Source of the DNA: Varibaculum cambriense
GTDB lineage: Bacteria > Actinomycetota > Actinomycetes > Actinomycetales > Actinomycetaceae
Direction of reading: 5' to 3'
NCBI RefSeq assembly: GCF_022133705.1
Contig: NZ_JAKNHJ010000019.1
Location: 1 to 47,485, forward strand
DNA: 47,485 bases
Part shown: positions 18,189 to 26,965 of the stretch, in pieces
Layout: every line of letters starts with the position of its first letter
Position numbering within the stretch: the first letter of the stretch is position 1
The notes under the pieces: generated by a model
The model's input: the letters and a program-made list of their open reading frames with translations, nothing else
What the model was told of the DNA's origin: nothing
The model's database searches: none
Translations under genes and position numbers: made by a program

Positions 18189-18980
18189 ATGAGGAATATT
18201 GGTGAGGACGTAGGCCTGCTACTAGAAATCGCAGACCAGGTAGATCAGTACACGCTAACGCATTTTACCCAGCGTGACTACCAGGTGTATGAAAAAGCTG
18301 ATCTAACCCCAGTATCTGATATTGATCGCGGTGCCGAACAGATGATTCGGCAGGCGTTAGCGGATGCCCGCCCTGATGACCTGATTTATGGGGAAGAATA
18401 CGGGGGGAGCGCCGCCGAAGCTACCCAAGCTCGCTGGATTATTGATCCCATTGACGGCACCAAAAATTTTGTGCGGGGAGTACCCGTCTGGGCAACCCTA
18501 ATCGGTTTGGAACTGGATGGAGAAATGGTGGCTTCGGTGGTTAGCGCTCCAGCTTTGGCTCGCCGCTGGTGGGCTGGTCGCGGCGTAGGGTCGTGGCGTT
18601 CCTTTAACAGTGGGGAACCACAGGCTAATCGAGTATCGAAAATAACGGATTTAAAAGAAGCTTCTTTTAGCTATTCCTCCCTGTCCGGGTGGGAAGAACG
18701 CGGCAAATTGCAGGCATTCTTGGAGCTGGCTCGAAAAGTATGGCGCACCCGCGCCTACGGAGATTTTTATTCCTATATGTTAGTGGCCGAAGGGGTAGTT
18801 GACGCCGCGGCCGAACCGGAACTGGAGATCTACGATATGGCAGCGTTAGTGCCCATCGTTGAGCAAGCTGGAGGGTGTTTTACCTCGCTGGAAGGGGAAA
18901 AAGGATGCGTTGGTCGCAGCGCCTTGGCGACTAACTCCCAGCTACATCAGCGGATTTTGGCTATGTTGGGAGGCAAGTAG
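18189..18980 (+). CDS. Inositol monophosphatase family protein, probable histidinol-phosphatase (HisN-like)
   Basis: This 263-residue Mg2+-dependent phosphatase of the inositol monophosphatase superfamily has the metal motifs GEEYG and WIIDPIDGTKNFVRG (about residues 81-95). It also has the third site EIYDMAAL, where the usual Trp of WD is a Tyr. Actinobacterial HisN has this form and dephosphorylates histidinol phosphate, and its position beside rsgA and aroA also occurs in other actinobacteria. A role on inositol phosphate or another substrate is possible. The 3' end overlaps the convergent rsgA by 39 bases. Confidence 0.85.
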   Translation: MRNIGEDVGLLLEIADQVDQYTLTHFTQRDYQVYEKADLTPVSDIDRGAEQMIRQALADARPDDLIYGEEYGGSAAEATQARWIIDPIDGTKNFVRGVPVWATLIGLELDGEMVASVVSAPALARRWWAGRGVGSWRSFNSGEPQANRVSKITDLKEASFSYSSLSGWEERGKLQAFLELARKVWRTRAYGDFYSYMLVAEGVVDAAAEPELEIYDMAALVPIVEQAGGCFTSLEGEKGCVGRSALATNSQLHQRILAMLGGK

Positions 18981-19943
18981 ACGGCGGAAGGATTCTACCC
19001 GTCGCGCTTGCGCGGGATCGGTTTTTTCCAGCGCACTCAACTGGCAGCCCGGTGAAGACGCTAGGTGGCGGCAAAGTTTCGGACAGCCGGTGGCTACCTC
19101 CGCTAGATCGGGGAAGGCGGCCAGCAGATCCTCCTCGCTAATATGCGCTAAACCGAAAGAGCGAATCCCGGGAGTATCAATCAACCAGCCATCGTGGAAG
19201 GGGAGTGCCATTACCGAAGTAGAGGTGTGGCGACCGCGTCCGGTCACCTGGTTAACGTGTCCGGTGGAGCGTTCAGCCTGGGGGATCAGCTCATTCATCA
19301 GCGAAGATTTACCTACACCCGAGTGGCCAACCAGTACACTGACCCGCCCAGCCAGCATCTCGGCTACCTCATCGATTCCTTCTCCGCTCTCTATACTGGT
19401 TACCACGCTGGGAACCTGCAAAGGACCAAAAAGCTCTAGCAGCGGCTCTGGTGAGGTCAGATCGGATTTAGTAACCAGTAGTAACGGCTTGATTCCGGCG
19501 CAATAAGCGGCGACTAATAGCCGATCAATCATTCCCGGACGGGGCAGGGGATCGGCGCAGGCGGTAACAATTGCCATTTGATTAGCGTTGGCTACCATGG
19601 GTTTTTCTTTCGCCCCGGGACTATCTTCGGCGGAGCGGGTTAGTTCTGTTTTCCGCGGTAAAACCTCCACAATCCGCGCCAGAGAGCCACTATTTCCACT
19701 TAAATCCCCGGTGACCCGCACCTGATCCCCGACTACGATACCGTGCCTGCCTAGTGCCCGGGCTTTTACCCCCACTAGTTTGGTGTCTCCCATTTGTACG
19801 TGGATCCGACCGCGATCTACCGCGAACACAAAAGCGGTGGGACTGGCGGAATAATCTACCTGCTTTTTTGACCGGCGCGGTTTCGAACGGGCGGGACGAA
19901 CTCTAACCCTGGGATCGTCGGTACCAATATCACGCCGCGCCAT
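18942..19943 (-). CDS. rsgA: Ribosome small subunit-dependent GTPase A
   Basis: RsgA is a circularly permuted GTPase that checks maturation of the 30S subunit. The 333-residue protein has an N-terminal OB fold (about 30-100), G4 VTKSDL before G1 GHSGVGKSS (about residue 200), and DTPGIRSFG as G3. A C-terminal zinc motif follows with the ligands C, C/H and C in CPKLCRHLASSPGC. I chose the ATG at 19943, since homologues begin with Arg-Arg-Asp; the frame opens two codons earlier. Its start lies within the end of aroA and its stop lies within the hisN-like gene. Confidence 0.92.
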   Translation of the reverse strand: MARRDIGTDDPRVRVRPARSKPRRSKKQVDYSASPTAFVFAVDRGRIHVQMGDTKLVGVKARALGRHGIVVGDQVRVTGDLSGNSGSLARIVEVLPRKTELTRSAEDSPGAKEKPMVANANQMAIVTACADPLPRPGMIDRLLVAAYCAGIKPLLLVTKSDLTSPEPLLELFGPLQVPSVVTSIESGEGIDEVAEMLAGRVSVLVGHSGVGKSSLMNELIPQAERSTGHVNQVTGRGRHTSTSVMALPFHDGWLIDTPGIRSFGLAHISEEDLLAAFPDLAEVATGCPKLCRHLASSPGCQLSALEKTDPAQARRVESFRRLLASQHSQNPLM

Positions 19944-21258
19944 CAGCACCGGCCAACATGGCTTCCCAAGTCGCAGTAAAGTCCGGGAAAGTCTTACCTA
20001 CGCACTCAATATCTTCAATTTGTACCCCGGGAACCTTCAAACCGATCAGAGCAGCAAACATAGCCATTCGATGATCACCATAGGTTTGCACTAAATCACC
20101 CTGTAAAGGTGCCGGAGAAATCCGGAGGGTAGTTTCACTGGCTTTAGCGTTACCCCCCAAGCGTTTAATTTCCGTTTCGAGGGCGTTTAAGCGGTCAGTC
20201 TCGTGTCCGCGCAAATGCCCGATCCCGGTCAGTTTAGAAGGCTCCACCGCTAAGGTGCACAAGCCCGCTAAAGTAGGAGTTAATTCTCCTACCGCTTCCA
20301 AATCACATTGGGCGCCACCGATTACCCCACTGCCTTGACAAACCAGACTGCCTTCCGGAGAGCGGTAAATCCGTGCTCCCATAGGAGTTAGCAGTTGGCG
20401 CCAAGCATCCCCAGGTTGAAAAGTCTTAGCAGGCCAATGCGGGATACTAACTTGTCCGCCACAAATCATGGCCGCGGCCAGGAACGGTCCGGCATTAGTT
20501 AAATCGGGCTCGATGTGACGCTGGCCTCCCCGTAAGCGAGCAGGCCGACAGCGCCACAGATGACGAATCTGGCGAGTATTCCAATCACCGGTTTCTCCAC
20601 CCAGGTTTTCAATCTGCCCGTCACAGGCGTTTACTTCCGCTACTGTCATTTCCACGTGGCGAATAGAAGGTAAAACCGAGTCAACCTCTATCTGGAGTTC
20701 GAAGGGTAGCGCGGGTGAGACTAATAGGAGGGCAGAAACATATTGGGAAGAAGCAGAAGCATCTATCTTTAGCTGTTGCAGTTGCTCACTGGCATTAAGC
20801 TGACCGTTAATAGTGAAAGGTAGCTGTCCCGGGTTTGGCATATCGCTAAATGTGGCACCCAGTTTAGTTAAAGCATCTAACAGACCCTTCATAGGACGAG
20901 CGCTGGCAGCTACATCGCCTTGAAAACGTACCGGCTGCCCGCTCAGCAGCGCTACCGGCGCTAAGAACCGCATTACCGTTCCTGCCAGACCGCACTCGAT
21001 AACCCCAGTTTGGGGAGATAAATGTGCCGGGGGAGTAATTAGGAGTCCTCCCGCTTGCTTTTCCACCTGGGCACCAAACTCTTGGATCCCGGCAATCATC
21101 AACTCGGTATCCCGACAGCGTAGCGGATTGGTGATTAAAGTTGGTTCTTCCGCTAGCAGTGCTAACACTAAGGCGCGGGCAGTTAAAGATTTAGAGGGCG
21201 GAAGCGAGATTACCGCATTCAGCGGGGTACTTTTAACGGGGGCGTTCCAGACAGTCAA
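19930..21258 (-). CDS. aroA: 3-phosphoshikimate 1-carboxyvinyltransferase (EPSP synthase)
   Basis: EPSP synthase joins shikimate 3-phosphate and phosphoenolpyruvate in the shikimate pathway. The 442-residue protein has the substrate motifs PPSKSLTARALVLALL (about residues 20-35), GLAGTVMRFL (the normal GNAGTAMRP loop, here with divergent residues) and YGDHRMAMFAAL near the C terminus. The start codon appears to be TTG at 21258, with AGGAC upstream. It overlaps rsgA and follows the DoxX-like gene by three bases. The aroA-rsgA pair next to sigH is conserved in actinobacteria. The variant active-site loop may alter glyphosate sensitivity, which is untested. Confidence 0.92.
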   Translation of the reverse strand: MTVWNAPVKSTPLNAVISLPPSKSLTARALVLALLAEEPTLITNPLRCRDTELMIAGIQEFGAQVEKQAGGLLITPPAHLSPQTGVIECGLAGTVMRFLAPVALLSGQPVRFQGDVAASARPMKGLLDALTKLGATFSDMPNPGQLPFTINGQLNASEQLQQLKIDASASSQYVSALLLVSPALPFELQIEVDSVLPSIRHVEMTVAEVNACDGQIENLGGETGDWNTRQIRHLWRCRPARLRGGQRHIEPDLTNAGPFLAAAMICGGQVSIPHWPAKTFQPGDAWRQLLTPMGARIYRSPEGSLVCQGSGVIGGAQCDLEAVGELTPTLAGLCTLAVEPSKLTGIGHLRGHETDRLNALETEIKRLGGNAKASETTLRISPAPLQGDLVQTYGDHRMAMFAALIGLKVPGVQIEDIECVGKTFPDFTATWEAMLAGADGAA

Positions 21259-21261
21259 TAC

Positions 21262-21648
21262 TTAGTCCTGTCTAGTGGGAAACACTTCGGAGGTTAGACC
21301 GGCATGGAGCGCTAAACCTTGCGCAATTCGTAAAGCATCAACTTTGCCTGGTTGCCAGCCATTGACAATCGTAGCGGCTCCGTTAGCTAGCACCAAAGCA
21401 CTAGTGGCTAGGGGAGAACGACGAGTGGTAGCCATCCGCAAAGCCAAAACGGCAACGGCCGCGCCGCAAACTTTCGCAATAGTTTTCACATCGTTTTTGG
21501 TTAGAGGAGGAAAACCGTTCTTTTCCATTAGCTCTAGGTGATGTTGGGCTAAGTGTGCATGCTTATCACTGTTACGGATCGCGTCGATCCCCTCAATCAT
21601 CAAAGGCGCTGCTATAAGCGCGCGAGAAAGTGCATACCTTTTAGCCAT
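21262..21648 (-). CDS. DoxX family membrane protein
   Basis: This 128-residue protein resembles the DoxX family, with small Ala/Leu-rich helices (about residues 62-78, 83-98 and 108-118) and the N-terminal pattern ALSRALIAAPLMIEGIDAIRN typical of actinobacterial members. The biochemical role is not defined; DoxX proteins are linked to redox defence in mycobacteria. It is the first gene of a likely DoxX-aroA-rsgA transcript and is divergent from sigH, whose promoter region it shares. Confidence 0.75.
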   Translation of the reverse strand: MAKRYALSRALIAAPLMIEGIDAIRNSDKHAHLAQHHLELMEKNGFPPLTKNDVKTIAKVCGAAVAVLALRMATTRRSPLATSALVLANGAATIVNGWQPGKVDALRIAQGLALHAGLTSEVFPTRQD

Positions 21649-21689
21649 GCTTCTATTCTTACCTAAGCTGCTGGCTATTTCTAGCTTCT

Positions 21690-21716
21690 GGGAGCTTAAT
21701 TACCCAAAGTAGGGTT
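21690..21716 (+). promoter_or_regulatory. Candidate SigH/SigR-type autoregulatory promoter
   Basis: GGGAGC (21690-21695) and GTT (21714-21716) are separated by 18 bases. This resembles the GGAAT-N18/19-GTT consensus of SigR/SigH promoters, with the last two bases of the -35 element differing. It lies 17 bases before the sigma factor start, as expected for an autoregulated sigma gene. Confidence 0.4.
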
Positions 21717-21733
21717 GCTGAAACCAAGCTAGA

Positions 21734-22441
21734 ATGGAATTAATGAAAACTGAAATCCTAGAGGCAGAGCGGGTAGGCACGGCGGCGCCCCCTAAAACGG
21801 TAGCGCTTGAGCGCGGGCATAGGCCTGCCGGCGAGGACGGGAACGGATCTGTGTCAGATCCCTTAGCTACCGGTGATAATAATGTGCTCCTTTCGGACCG
21901 TTTCAGCAAAGAAGCCCTACCGTTACTAGATCAACTTTATGCAGGAGCGCTGCGACTTACTCGTAAACCTGCAGATGCGGAAGACCTGGTTCAAGACACC
22001 TATATGCAGGCTTTTCGTAAGTTTAACCAGTACCAACCAGGTACCAATCTCAAAGCCTGGATGTACCGGATTATGACTAATACCTTTATAAACCAGTACC
22101 GTTTAAAAACCCGGCGTCCCCAAGAACAGGGATCTGGAGAAATAACTGATCACGCCCAGGTAGCGCAATCACTGCATCATGGAGAGGGAATGCCCTCTGC
22201 CGAGACTACCGCTTTGGAACGCCTTCCGAATGAAACTATCCAGGCTGCCTTTGAAAAACTTTCGGATGAGCATCGAGCGGTAGTATACCTGGCGGATGTG
22301 GAACAGTTCAGCTATAAGGAAATATCGCAGATTCTGGGAATCCCCCTAGGTACTGTAATGTCTAGGCTTCATCGAGGGCGCAGCCAACTTAGAGAGGAAC
22401 TATCAGAATATGCCCGCGAGTACGGAATCGGGGTGAAGTAA
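21734..22441 (+). CDS. sigH: ECF RNA polymerase sigma factor, SigH/SigR type
   Basis: This 235-residue group IV sigma factor matches the thiol-stress SigH (mycobacteria) / SigR (Streptomyces) family. Region 2 is [24 protein letters not shown] (given with its continuation, about residues 63-95) and region 4 contains [23 protein letters not shown]. Such factors direct thioredoxin, mycothiol and protease genes under oxidative and disulfide stress. The N terminus is longer than usual by about 30 residues; ATGs at 21734 and 21743 are both possible. The stop codon overlaps the anti-sigma start (TAATG). Confidence 0.92.
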   Translation: MELMKTEILEAERVGTAAPPKTVALERGHRPAGEDGNGSVSDPLATGDNNVLLSDRFSKEALPLLDQLYAGALRLTRKPADAEDLVQDTYMQAFRKFNQYQPGTNLKAWMYRIMTNTFINQYRLKTRRPQEQGSGEITDHAQVAQSLHHGEGMPSAETTALERLPNETIQAAFEKLSDEHRAVVYLADVEQFSYKEISQILGIPLGTVMSRLHRGRSQLREELSEYAREYGIGVK

Positions 22442-22746
22442 TGAACGAGCAGCCATGTGGGCGTGATCCCTTTAGACATGCCACGGAGGAGTGTCGCGAA
22501 CTTAGTGAGGATGAGGCACGCCATATTGCTGAATGCCCTTGTTGTCGGAAAATCCTAGAGGGCGAAGCTGCCGGAATCTCCTTGTCTTTACGGCGCTGCC
22601 TATGTCACGGAACCGTGGCTCCTTCGACCTTACGGACTCGGATAGTGCAGGCGCTGGCGGTATCTATGCAAACAGATGGGATGCAGCTTACCTATGAAGA
22701 ACAACGTTACCAAGAAGAACAACGTTACCAAGAAGATCAGACCTGA
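22441..22746 (+). CDS. Zinc-binding anti-sigma factor, RsrA/RshA type
   Basis: This 101-residue protein has the ZAS signature HIAECPCC (H-x3-C-x2-C, about residues 28-35), which binds zinc and releases the sigma factor when the cysteines oxidise. The segment LRRCLCHGTVAPSTLRTRIVQAL matches the conserved helix of RsrA partners of SigH/SigR. It overlaps sigH by one base, so it is co-translated. The last 17 residues are an acidic Glu/Gln/Tyr tail made of a duplicated six-residue unit, which is not part of the family core. It lacks the first Cys-rich segment of some homologues. Confidence 0.88.
   Translation: MNEQPCGRDPFRHATEECRELSEDEARHIAECPCCRKILEGEAAGISLSLRRCLCHGTVAPSTLRTRIVQALAVSMQTDGMQLTYEEQRYQEEQRYQEDQT
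22696..22731 (+). repeat. 18-bp perfect tandem duplication within the anti-sigma gene
   Basis: The 18-base unit GAAGAACAACGTTACCAA occurs twice in direct succession, at 22696-22713 and 22714-22731, and is partly repeated after that. It encodes EEQRYQ twice, in frame, at the C terminus of the anti-sigma protein. Confidence 0.85.
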
Positions 22747-22867
22747 GATTGCCGAAATTAATGGTTACTTAGGTCAAATATTTTTTCGCCAGCATTTTCA
22801 GTTTTAGAAAACGTGGGATTATATGTAAAACTAGGGACGTTGTTTATTTATTGGGAAGGTGTAAAAG

Positions 22868-22942
22868 ATGTCTAAACGTGGACGTAAACGCAAAAGCCGC
22901 CGTACCAGTGCCGCCAATCACGGCAAACGGCCTAACTGCTAA
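22868..22942 (+). CDS. 50S ribosomal protein bL37
   Basis: A 24-codon gene encodes MSKRGRKRKSRRTSAANHG followed by KRPNC. This matches the very short, highly basic actinobacterial ribosomal protein bL37 (AURKAIP1/COX24-like), which normally reads SKRGRKRRSRR...ANHGKRPN. It was found by reading the intergenic region; such genes are often missed by length cut-offs. GGGAAGGTG lies about seven bases before the ATG. A perfect 17-bp terminator follows. A location just downstream of sigH/rsrA is usual for this gene in actinobacteria. The last residue is Cys, where Ala is common. Confidence 0.92.
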   Translation: MSKRGRKRKSRRTSAANHGKRPNC

Positions 22943-22977
22943 GAGCTTTAGCTACCGCTAAATCATTGCGGTAAAAG

Positions 22978-23016
22978 CTTTGGGGGGTGGTGACTTTTCG
23001 TCACCACCCCCCAAAG
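22978..23016. terminator. Bidirectional terminator between bL37 and kgd
   Basis: A perfect 17-bp stem (22978-22994 with 23000-23016) encloses a 5-base loop. The stem begins CTTTGGGGGG and ends CCCCCCAAAG. It lies between the convergent bL37 and kgd genes and can serve both. Confidence 0.85.
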
Positions 23017-23033
23017 AGTTTTCCGGTACTGAA

Positions 23034-26000
23034 CTAGGCGAAAGCCTTCTCCATTAGCTCGGCGTTCTCCGCTTTGTGCAACTTGGAATTGCCGGCTGCC
23101 GGAGAGGCCGCTTCGGGTCGGGAAGCTACTTGCAGACTCTTGCCGATAGCTCCGGTAAGGTGCAAGGCCATAAATGGCCAGGGACCTTGGTTTTCTGGTT
23201 CATCCTGTACCCAGGTGAGCGGCAAATCTCCCCAGGTGTTTAGAACTTCTTGCAGCTCGGCTACCGGGAGCGGATACAGCTGCTCTAGGCGAACAATCGC
23301 GGTATCGAAACGTTCGCGCTTTGCCCGCTCTTTTACCAAGTCATAGTAGACTCGTCCGCTACACAGTAGTACTCTGGAAGGCTGACTTACCCGCTCGTCT
23401 ACTTCGCCGATAACCGGCTTGAATTCCCCCGAAATGAAATCTTCTACCGGGGAAGCTGCTGCTGCTAAACGCAACAATTGCTTCGGTTCGAAGACAATCA
23501 AGGGTTTACGTGGGCGCTTATAGGCTTGCGCGCGTAGCATATGGAAGTTATTCGCCGGATTTGAGGGCTGACATACCCACATATTTTCTTGGGCGCACAG
23601 TTGCAGGTACCGCTCTATGCGTGCCGAAGAATGGTCTGGGCCTTGCCCCTCATATCCGTGTGGCAATAGCATTACCACTCCCGAACGTTCATTCCACTTT
23701 TGGAAAGAAGAAGAAACGAACTCGTCGGTAACTGCCTGACCACAGTTCGCAAAGTCCCCGAACTGGGCTTCCCACAGCACCAAGGTTTCGGGAGATTCCA
23801 CTGAATAGCCGTATTCGAAAGCTAGCGGAGCATACTCGGACAGTGGAGAGTTGAAGGCCTGGAAAGTTGCTTGCTCCTCAGTCAAGAAATTCAACGGTGT
23901 CCATTCGCGCCCATTTTCATAGTCGTGAATTACCGCGTGACGATGGGAGAACGTACCGCGACGCGAATCTTGCCCGCCGAGACGAACATTAGTGCCTTCC
24001 ATTACTAGCGAACCATAGGCCAACATTTCGCCCATTCCCCAGTCGATCTTGCCTTCGCGCGACATGACTTCCCGCTTTTGCAGTACCTTCATAATCTTGG
24101 GGTGGGGGGTGAAATTCTTGGGCACCCGTACTTGGGATTGACCGATCCGCTCTACCTCTTCGCGAGTGATTGCCGAGGTCCAGCCGAGCATCATCCCTTG
24201 ACCGGGTTGCTGGGAGGTAGGCATTACCCAGCGGGTGTCGCCCCCGGGATTAGTGGTGTCATCGTGCTCGGCCGCGTCGAACTCTTTCTTTTCCCGGGTC
24301 TCCTGGAAAATCTTATTCAGATCGTCATGGTATTCCTGTAAGGCTTCTTGGGCTTTTTCTTCGCTCAGATCTCCGCGCCCAATCAAGTTACGGGTATAAA
24401 CCTCGCGCGTGGTGGGAAGGCTATCGATCAAGGAATAAAGCACCGGCTGGGTCATGGAGGGGTCATCGCCCTCGTTATGTCCGCGCCGACGGTAACAGAC
24501 CATATCGATGATTACGTCTTTATGGAATTCTTGCCTAAAGTCAAAGGCTAGCTTGGCGGCCTTCACCACATCCTGCGGGTAATCCCCATTAACGTGGAAA
24601 ATTGGAACTTGCAGACCTTTAGCTAAATCGGTGCAGTACCGGGTAGAACGCCCCGAAGTCGGCCCGGTAGTAAAACCGATCTGGTTATTTACAATAATGT
24701 GCACGGTGCCACCAGTACGGTAACCGCGCAACTGAGACATATTCAGGGTTTCCTGCACCACGCCCTCACCAATAAAAGCGGCATCACCGTGGATAAGAAT
24801 TGGCATTACCTGGCTTTCCGCATCTTTTCCACCCCCTAAGCGATCTTGCTTAGCGCGAGTGATACCTTCGGTAACCCCATTGGCCGCCTCCAGGTGGGAG
24901 GGATTAGCGGTCAGGGATACCAGCACCCCTTCGCCCTCGTCAGCGGAATAAATACCCTCGGTGCCCAGGTGATATTTCACGTCCCCAGAACCTTGGGTCG
25001 AGTTCGGATCCAGATAGCCTTCAAATTCGGAGAAAATCTGGCCATAAGATTTACCGGCCACATTAGACAGCACGTTCAACCGTCCGCGGTGAGCCATCCC
25101 GATAGTGATTTCTTTTACCCCAGTCCGTGAAGCACTAGATAGCATCTTGTCTAGCAGCGGGATCAGGGATTCTGCGCCTTCTAGCGAGAAGCGTTTTTGC
25201 CCCACGTATTTGGTTTGCAGGAAAGTCTCGAAAGCTTCGGCATGATTGAGCATACTGAGCACATGCATCTGCTCATCTTTTGAAAGCTTCTTTGTGGGTT
25301 TTTCAATGCGGCTTTGTACCCAGCGACGCTGAACCGGGTCTTGAATATGCATATATTCGATCCCGATAGCCTGAGTATAGGTAGCGCGCAGCTGCTCTAA
25401 CAGATCCCGCAAGTTCATAGTGTCGCGGCCGGCGAAACCACCGGTAGGAAAGACGCGATCCAGATCCCATACGCTCAGTCCATAAGATCCGATAGAAAGA
25501 TCCGGGTGGCGGCGCAGGATTTGCTGCAGAGGATCCGTATTGGCGGCCAAGTGTCCGCGGGACCGGTAAGCATGAATCAGTTCCGCGATCCGGGCAGGTT
25601 TACCTTTTTCGGTTACCTGATCATAGTTGAAATCTCGTTCCCACTGATAAGGTGCATGAGCTACCCCTAAAGTGGAAAACACGCGCTCAAAGAAGCCGTC
25701 ATGGCCGGTAAGTTTCTGTTCAATAATCCGCAAGAACTCCCCGGAGCCGGCACCTTGAATCACGCGGTGATCGTAGGTGGAAGTCATGGTCATGATTTGC
25801 CCAATACCGGCGTTGGCCAGTTGCGAAGGCGAGGCTCCAGCCCATTCGGCCGGGAAGGAGGTAGCGCCGACTCCAATGATTGCCCCTTGGCCAGTCATTA
25901 ACCGGGGAACCGATTGTTTGGTACCCAAGGTTCCGGGGTTGGTTAAAGTAACGGTTCCTCCCGCAAAATCCGCAGGTTTTAGGGAGCCGGCACGCGCCCG

Positions 26001-26759
26001 CTTAACTAGATCCTCGTAGGCGTCAATGAATTGCCGAAAGTTTAGAGTATCGGCCTTGTGAACTACTGGAACCATTAGCGAGCGGGAACCATCTTCCTTG
26101 GGAAGATCGATCGCTAGTCCAAAACCGACGTGCGCAAACTTGCGGATGCAGCCGTGGCCGTCCTCGTCCTTTTCAAAGCGGACGTTCATGGACGGCATTT
26201 CGACTAGCGCCTCAATAATGGCGTAACCGATTAGGTGGGTGAAAGACACCTTACCGCCGGTAGTGGCCGCCAAATGGGTATTTATTACTTTGCGATTTTC
26301 GATTAGCAGTTTGGCAGGAATCTCGCGGGCAGAAGTGGCGGTGGGAATCTGCAGTGATTCATCCATATTCTTAACTACCGCTTTAGCTACCCCACGGAGG
26401 CGCTCTACCGTATCTTCCTCGTCACTGTCACCTGCTGGGCCTAGATCTAGAGCCGTTTTCCGGGCGACATAGGGAGAGGTCGGTTCGGAGGCGGCCACCG
26501 GGGGAGCGGGAGGCAAATCGGAACGAGTTACGTCCCGGGCACTTACCGCTAAGCCGGTTCCCGTCACCTTGTGAGGCTGCTTTTCTTGGGGGTCTGGCTC
26601 TTTTATCTGCTCATTGCGTGCCTCCAAAGCGGAGAAGTATTCTCTCCAGTCTTCGGGAACCGACAGGGGGTCGGCGCAATATTTGTCATAAAGATCATCG
26701 ATGATCTCCTGGTTGATCGGGCTTACCGACTGATCCATTTGATCTTCCGAATTGGGCAT
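23034..26759 (-). CDS. kgd: Multifunctional 2-oxoglutarate metabolism enzyme (2-oxoglutarate dehydrogenase E1 fused to E2 domain)
   Basis: The 1241-residue actinobacterial fusion has three parts. The N-terminal SucA-like segment (IDDLYDKYCADPLSVPEDW) leads to an E2-type succinyltransferase domain (about residues 120-360, with DHRVIQGAGSGEF). The ThDP-dependent E1 domains (about 400-1240) carry GMAHRGRLNVL, HGDAAFIGEG and GPDHSSARIERYL. It decarboxylates 2-oxoglutarate and forms succinyl-CoA with E2p and lipoamide dehydrogenase, or acts as a carboligase, at the TCA cycle branch point. There is no lipoyl domain, which is normal for this type. The ATG at 26759 is preceded by AAGGAAG; the frame is open to 26795. 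Confidence 0.95.
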   Translation of the reverse strand: MPNSEDQMDQSVSPINQEIIDDLYDKYCADPLSVPEDWREYFSALEARNEQIKEPDPQEKQPHKVTGTGLAVSARDVTRSDLPPAPPVAASEPTSPYVARKTALDLGPAGDSDEEDTVERLRGVAKAVVKNMDESLQIPTATSAREIPAKLLIENRKVINTHLAATTGGKVSFTHLIGYAIIEALVEMPSMNVRFEKDEDGHGCIRKFAHVGFGLAIDLPKEDGSRSLMVPVVHKADTLNFRQFIDAYEDLVKRARAGSLKPADFAGGTVTLTNPGTLGTKQSVPRLMTGQGAIIGVGATSFPAEWAGASPSQLANAGIGQIMTMTSTYDHRVIQGAGSGEFLRIIEQKLTGHDGFFERVFSTLGVAHAPYQWERDFNYDQVTEKGKPARIAELIHAYRSRGHLAANTDPLQQILRRHPDLSIGSYGLSVWDLDRVFPTGGFAGRDTMNLRDLLEQLRATYTQAIGIEYMHIQDPVQRRWVQSRIEKPTKKLSKDEQMHVLSMLNHAEAFETFLQTKYVGQKRFSLEGAESLIPLLDKMLSSASRTGVKEITIGMAHRGRLNVLSNVAGKSYGQIFSEFEGYLDPNSTQGSGDVKYHLGTEGIYSADEGEGVLVSLTANPSHLEAANGVTEGITRAKQDRLGGGKDAESQVMPILIHGDAAFIGEGVVQETLNMSQLRGYRTGGTVHIIVNNQIGFTTGPTSGRSTRYCTDLAKGLQVPIFHVNGDYPQDVVKAAKLAFDFRQEFHKDVIIDMVCYRRRGHNEGDDPSMTQPVLYSLIDSLPTTREVYTRNLIGRGDLSEEKAQEALQEYHDDLNKIFQETREKKEFDAAEHDDTTNPGGDTRWVMPTSQQPGQGMMLGWTSAITREEVERIGQSQVRVPKNFTPHPKIMKVLQKREVMSREGKIDWGMGEMLAYGSLVMEGTNVRLGGQDSRRGTFSHRHAVIHDYENGREWTPLNFLTEEQATFQAFNSPLSEYAPLAFEYGYSVESPETLVLWEAQFGDFANCGQAVTDEFVSSSFQKWNERSGVVMLLPHGYEGQGPDHSSARIERYLQLCAQENMWVCQPSNPANNFHMLRAQAYKRPRKPLIVFEPKQLLRLAAAASPVEDFISGEFKPVIGEVDERVSQPSRVLLCSGRVYYDLVKERAKRERFDTAIVRLEQLYPLPVAELQEVLNTWGDLPLTWVQDEPENQGPWPFMALHLTGAIGKSLQVASRPEAASPAAGNSKLHKAENAELMEKAFA

Positions 26760-26834
26760 GGCGCTTCCTTTTCTGGATGGTGACGGAGTATCCAATAAGA
26801 TATTAAGCCTATTTAGTTCGAAAGTCCTAGCATT

Positions 26835-26852
26835 TCTCTCGATATTGAGAGA
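26835..26852. promoter_or_regulatory. Possible operator palindrome between kgd and corC-like gene
   Basis: TCTCTC (26835-26840) and GAGAGA (26847-26852) form an inverted repeat around GATATT. It lies 76 bases upstream of kgd and 114 bases upstream of the divergent CorC-like gene. It could be a regulator site for either gene; no family match is claimed. Confidence 0.3.
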
Positions 26853-26965
26853 GTTTATGTAGACTTTACTAATGTTGGTGCATTGCTATTAAAATAGCTT
26901 ACGAATTGCCTACTTGAAGAGGTGTTTGTGGTATGTGCTCCCCGGATTTGATGATGGTGGTGTAG

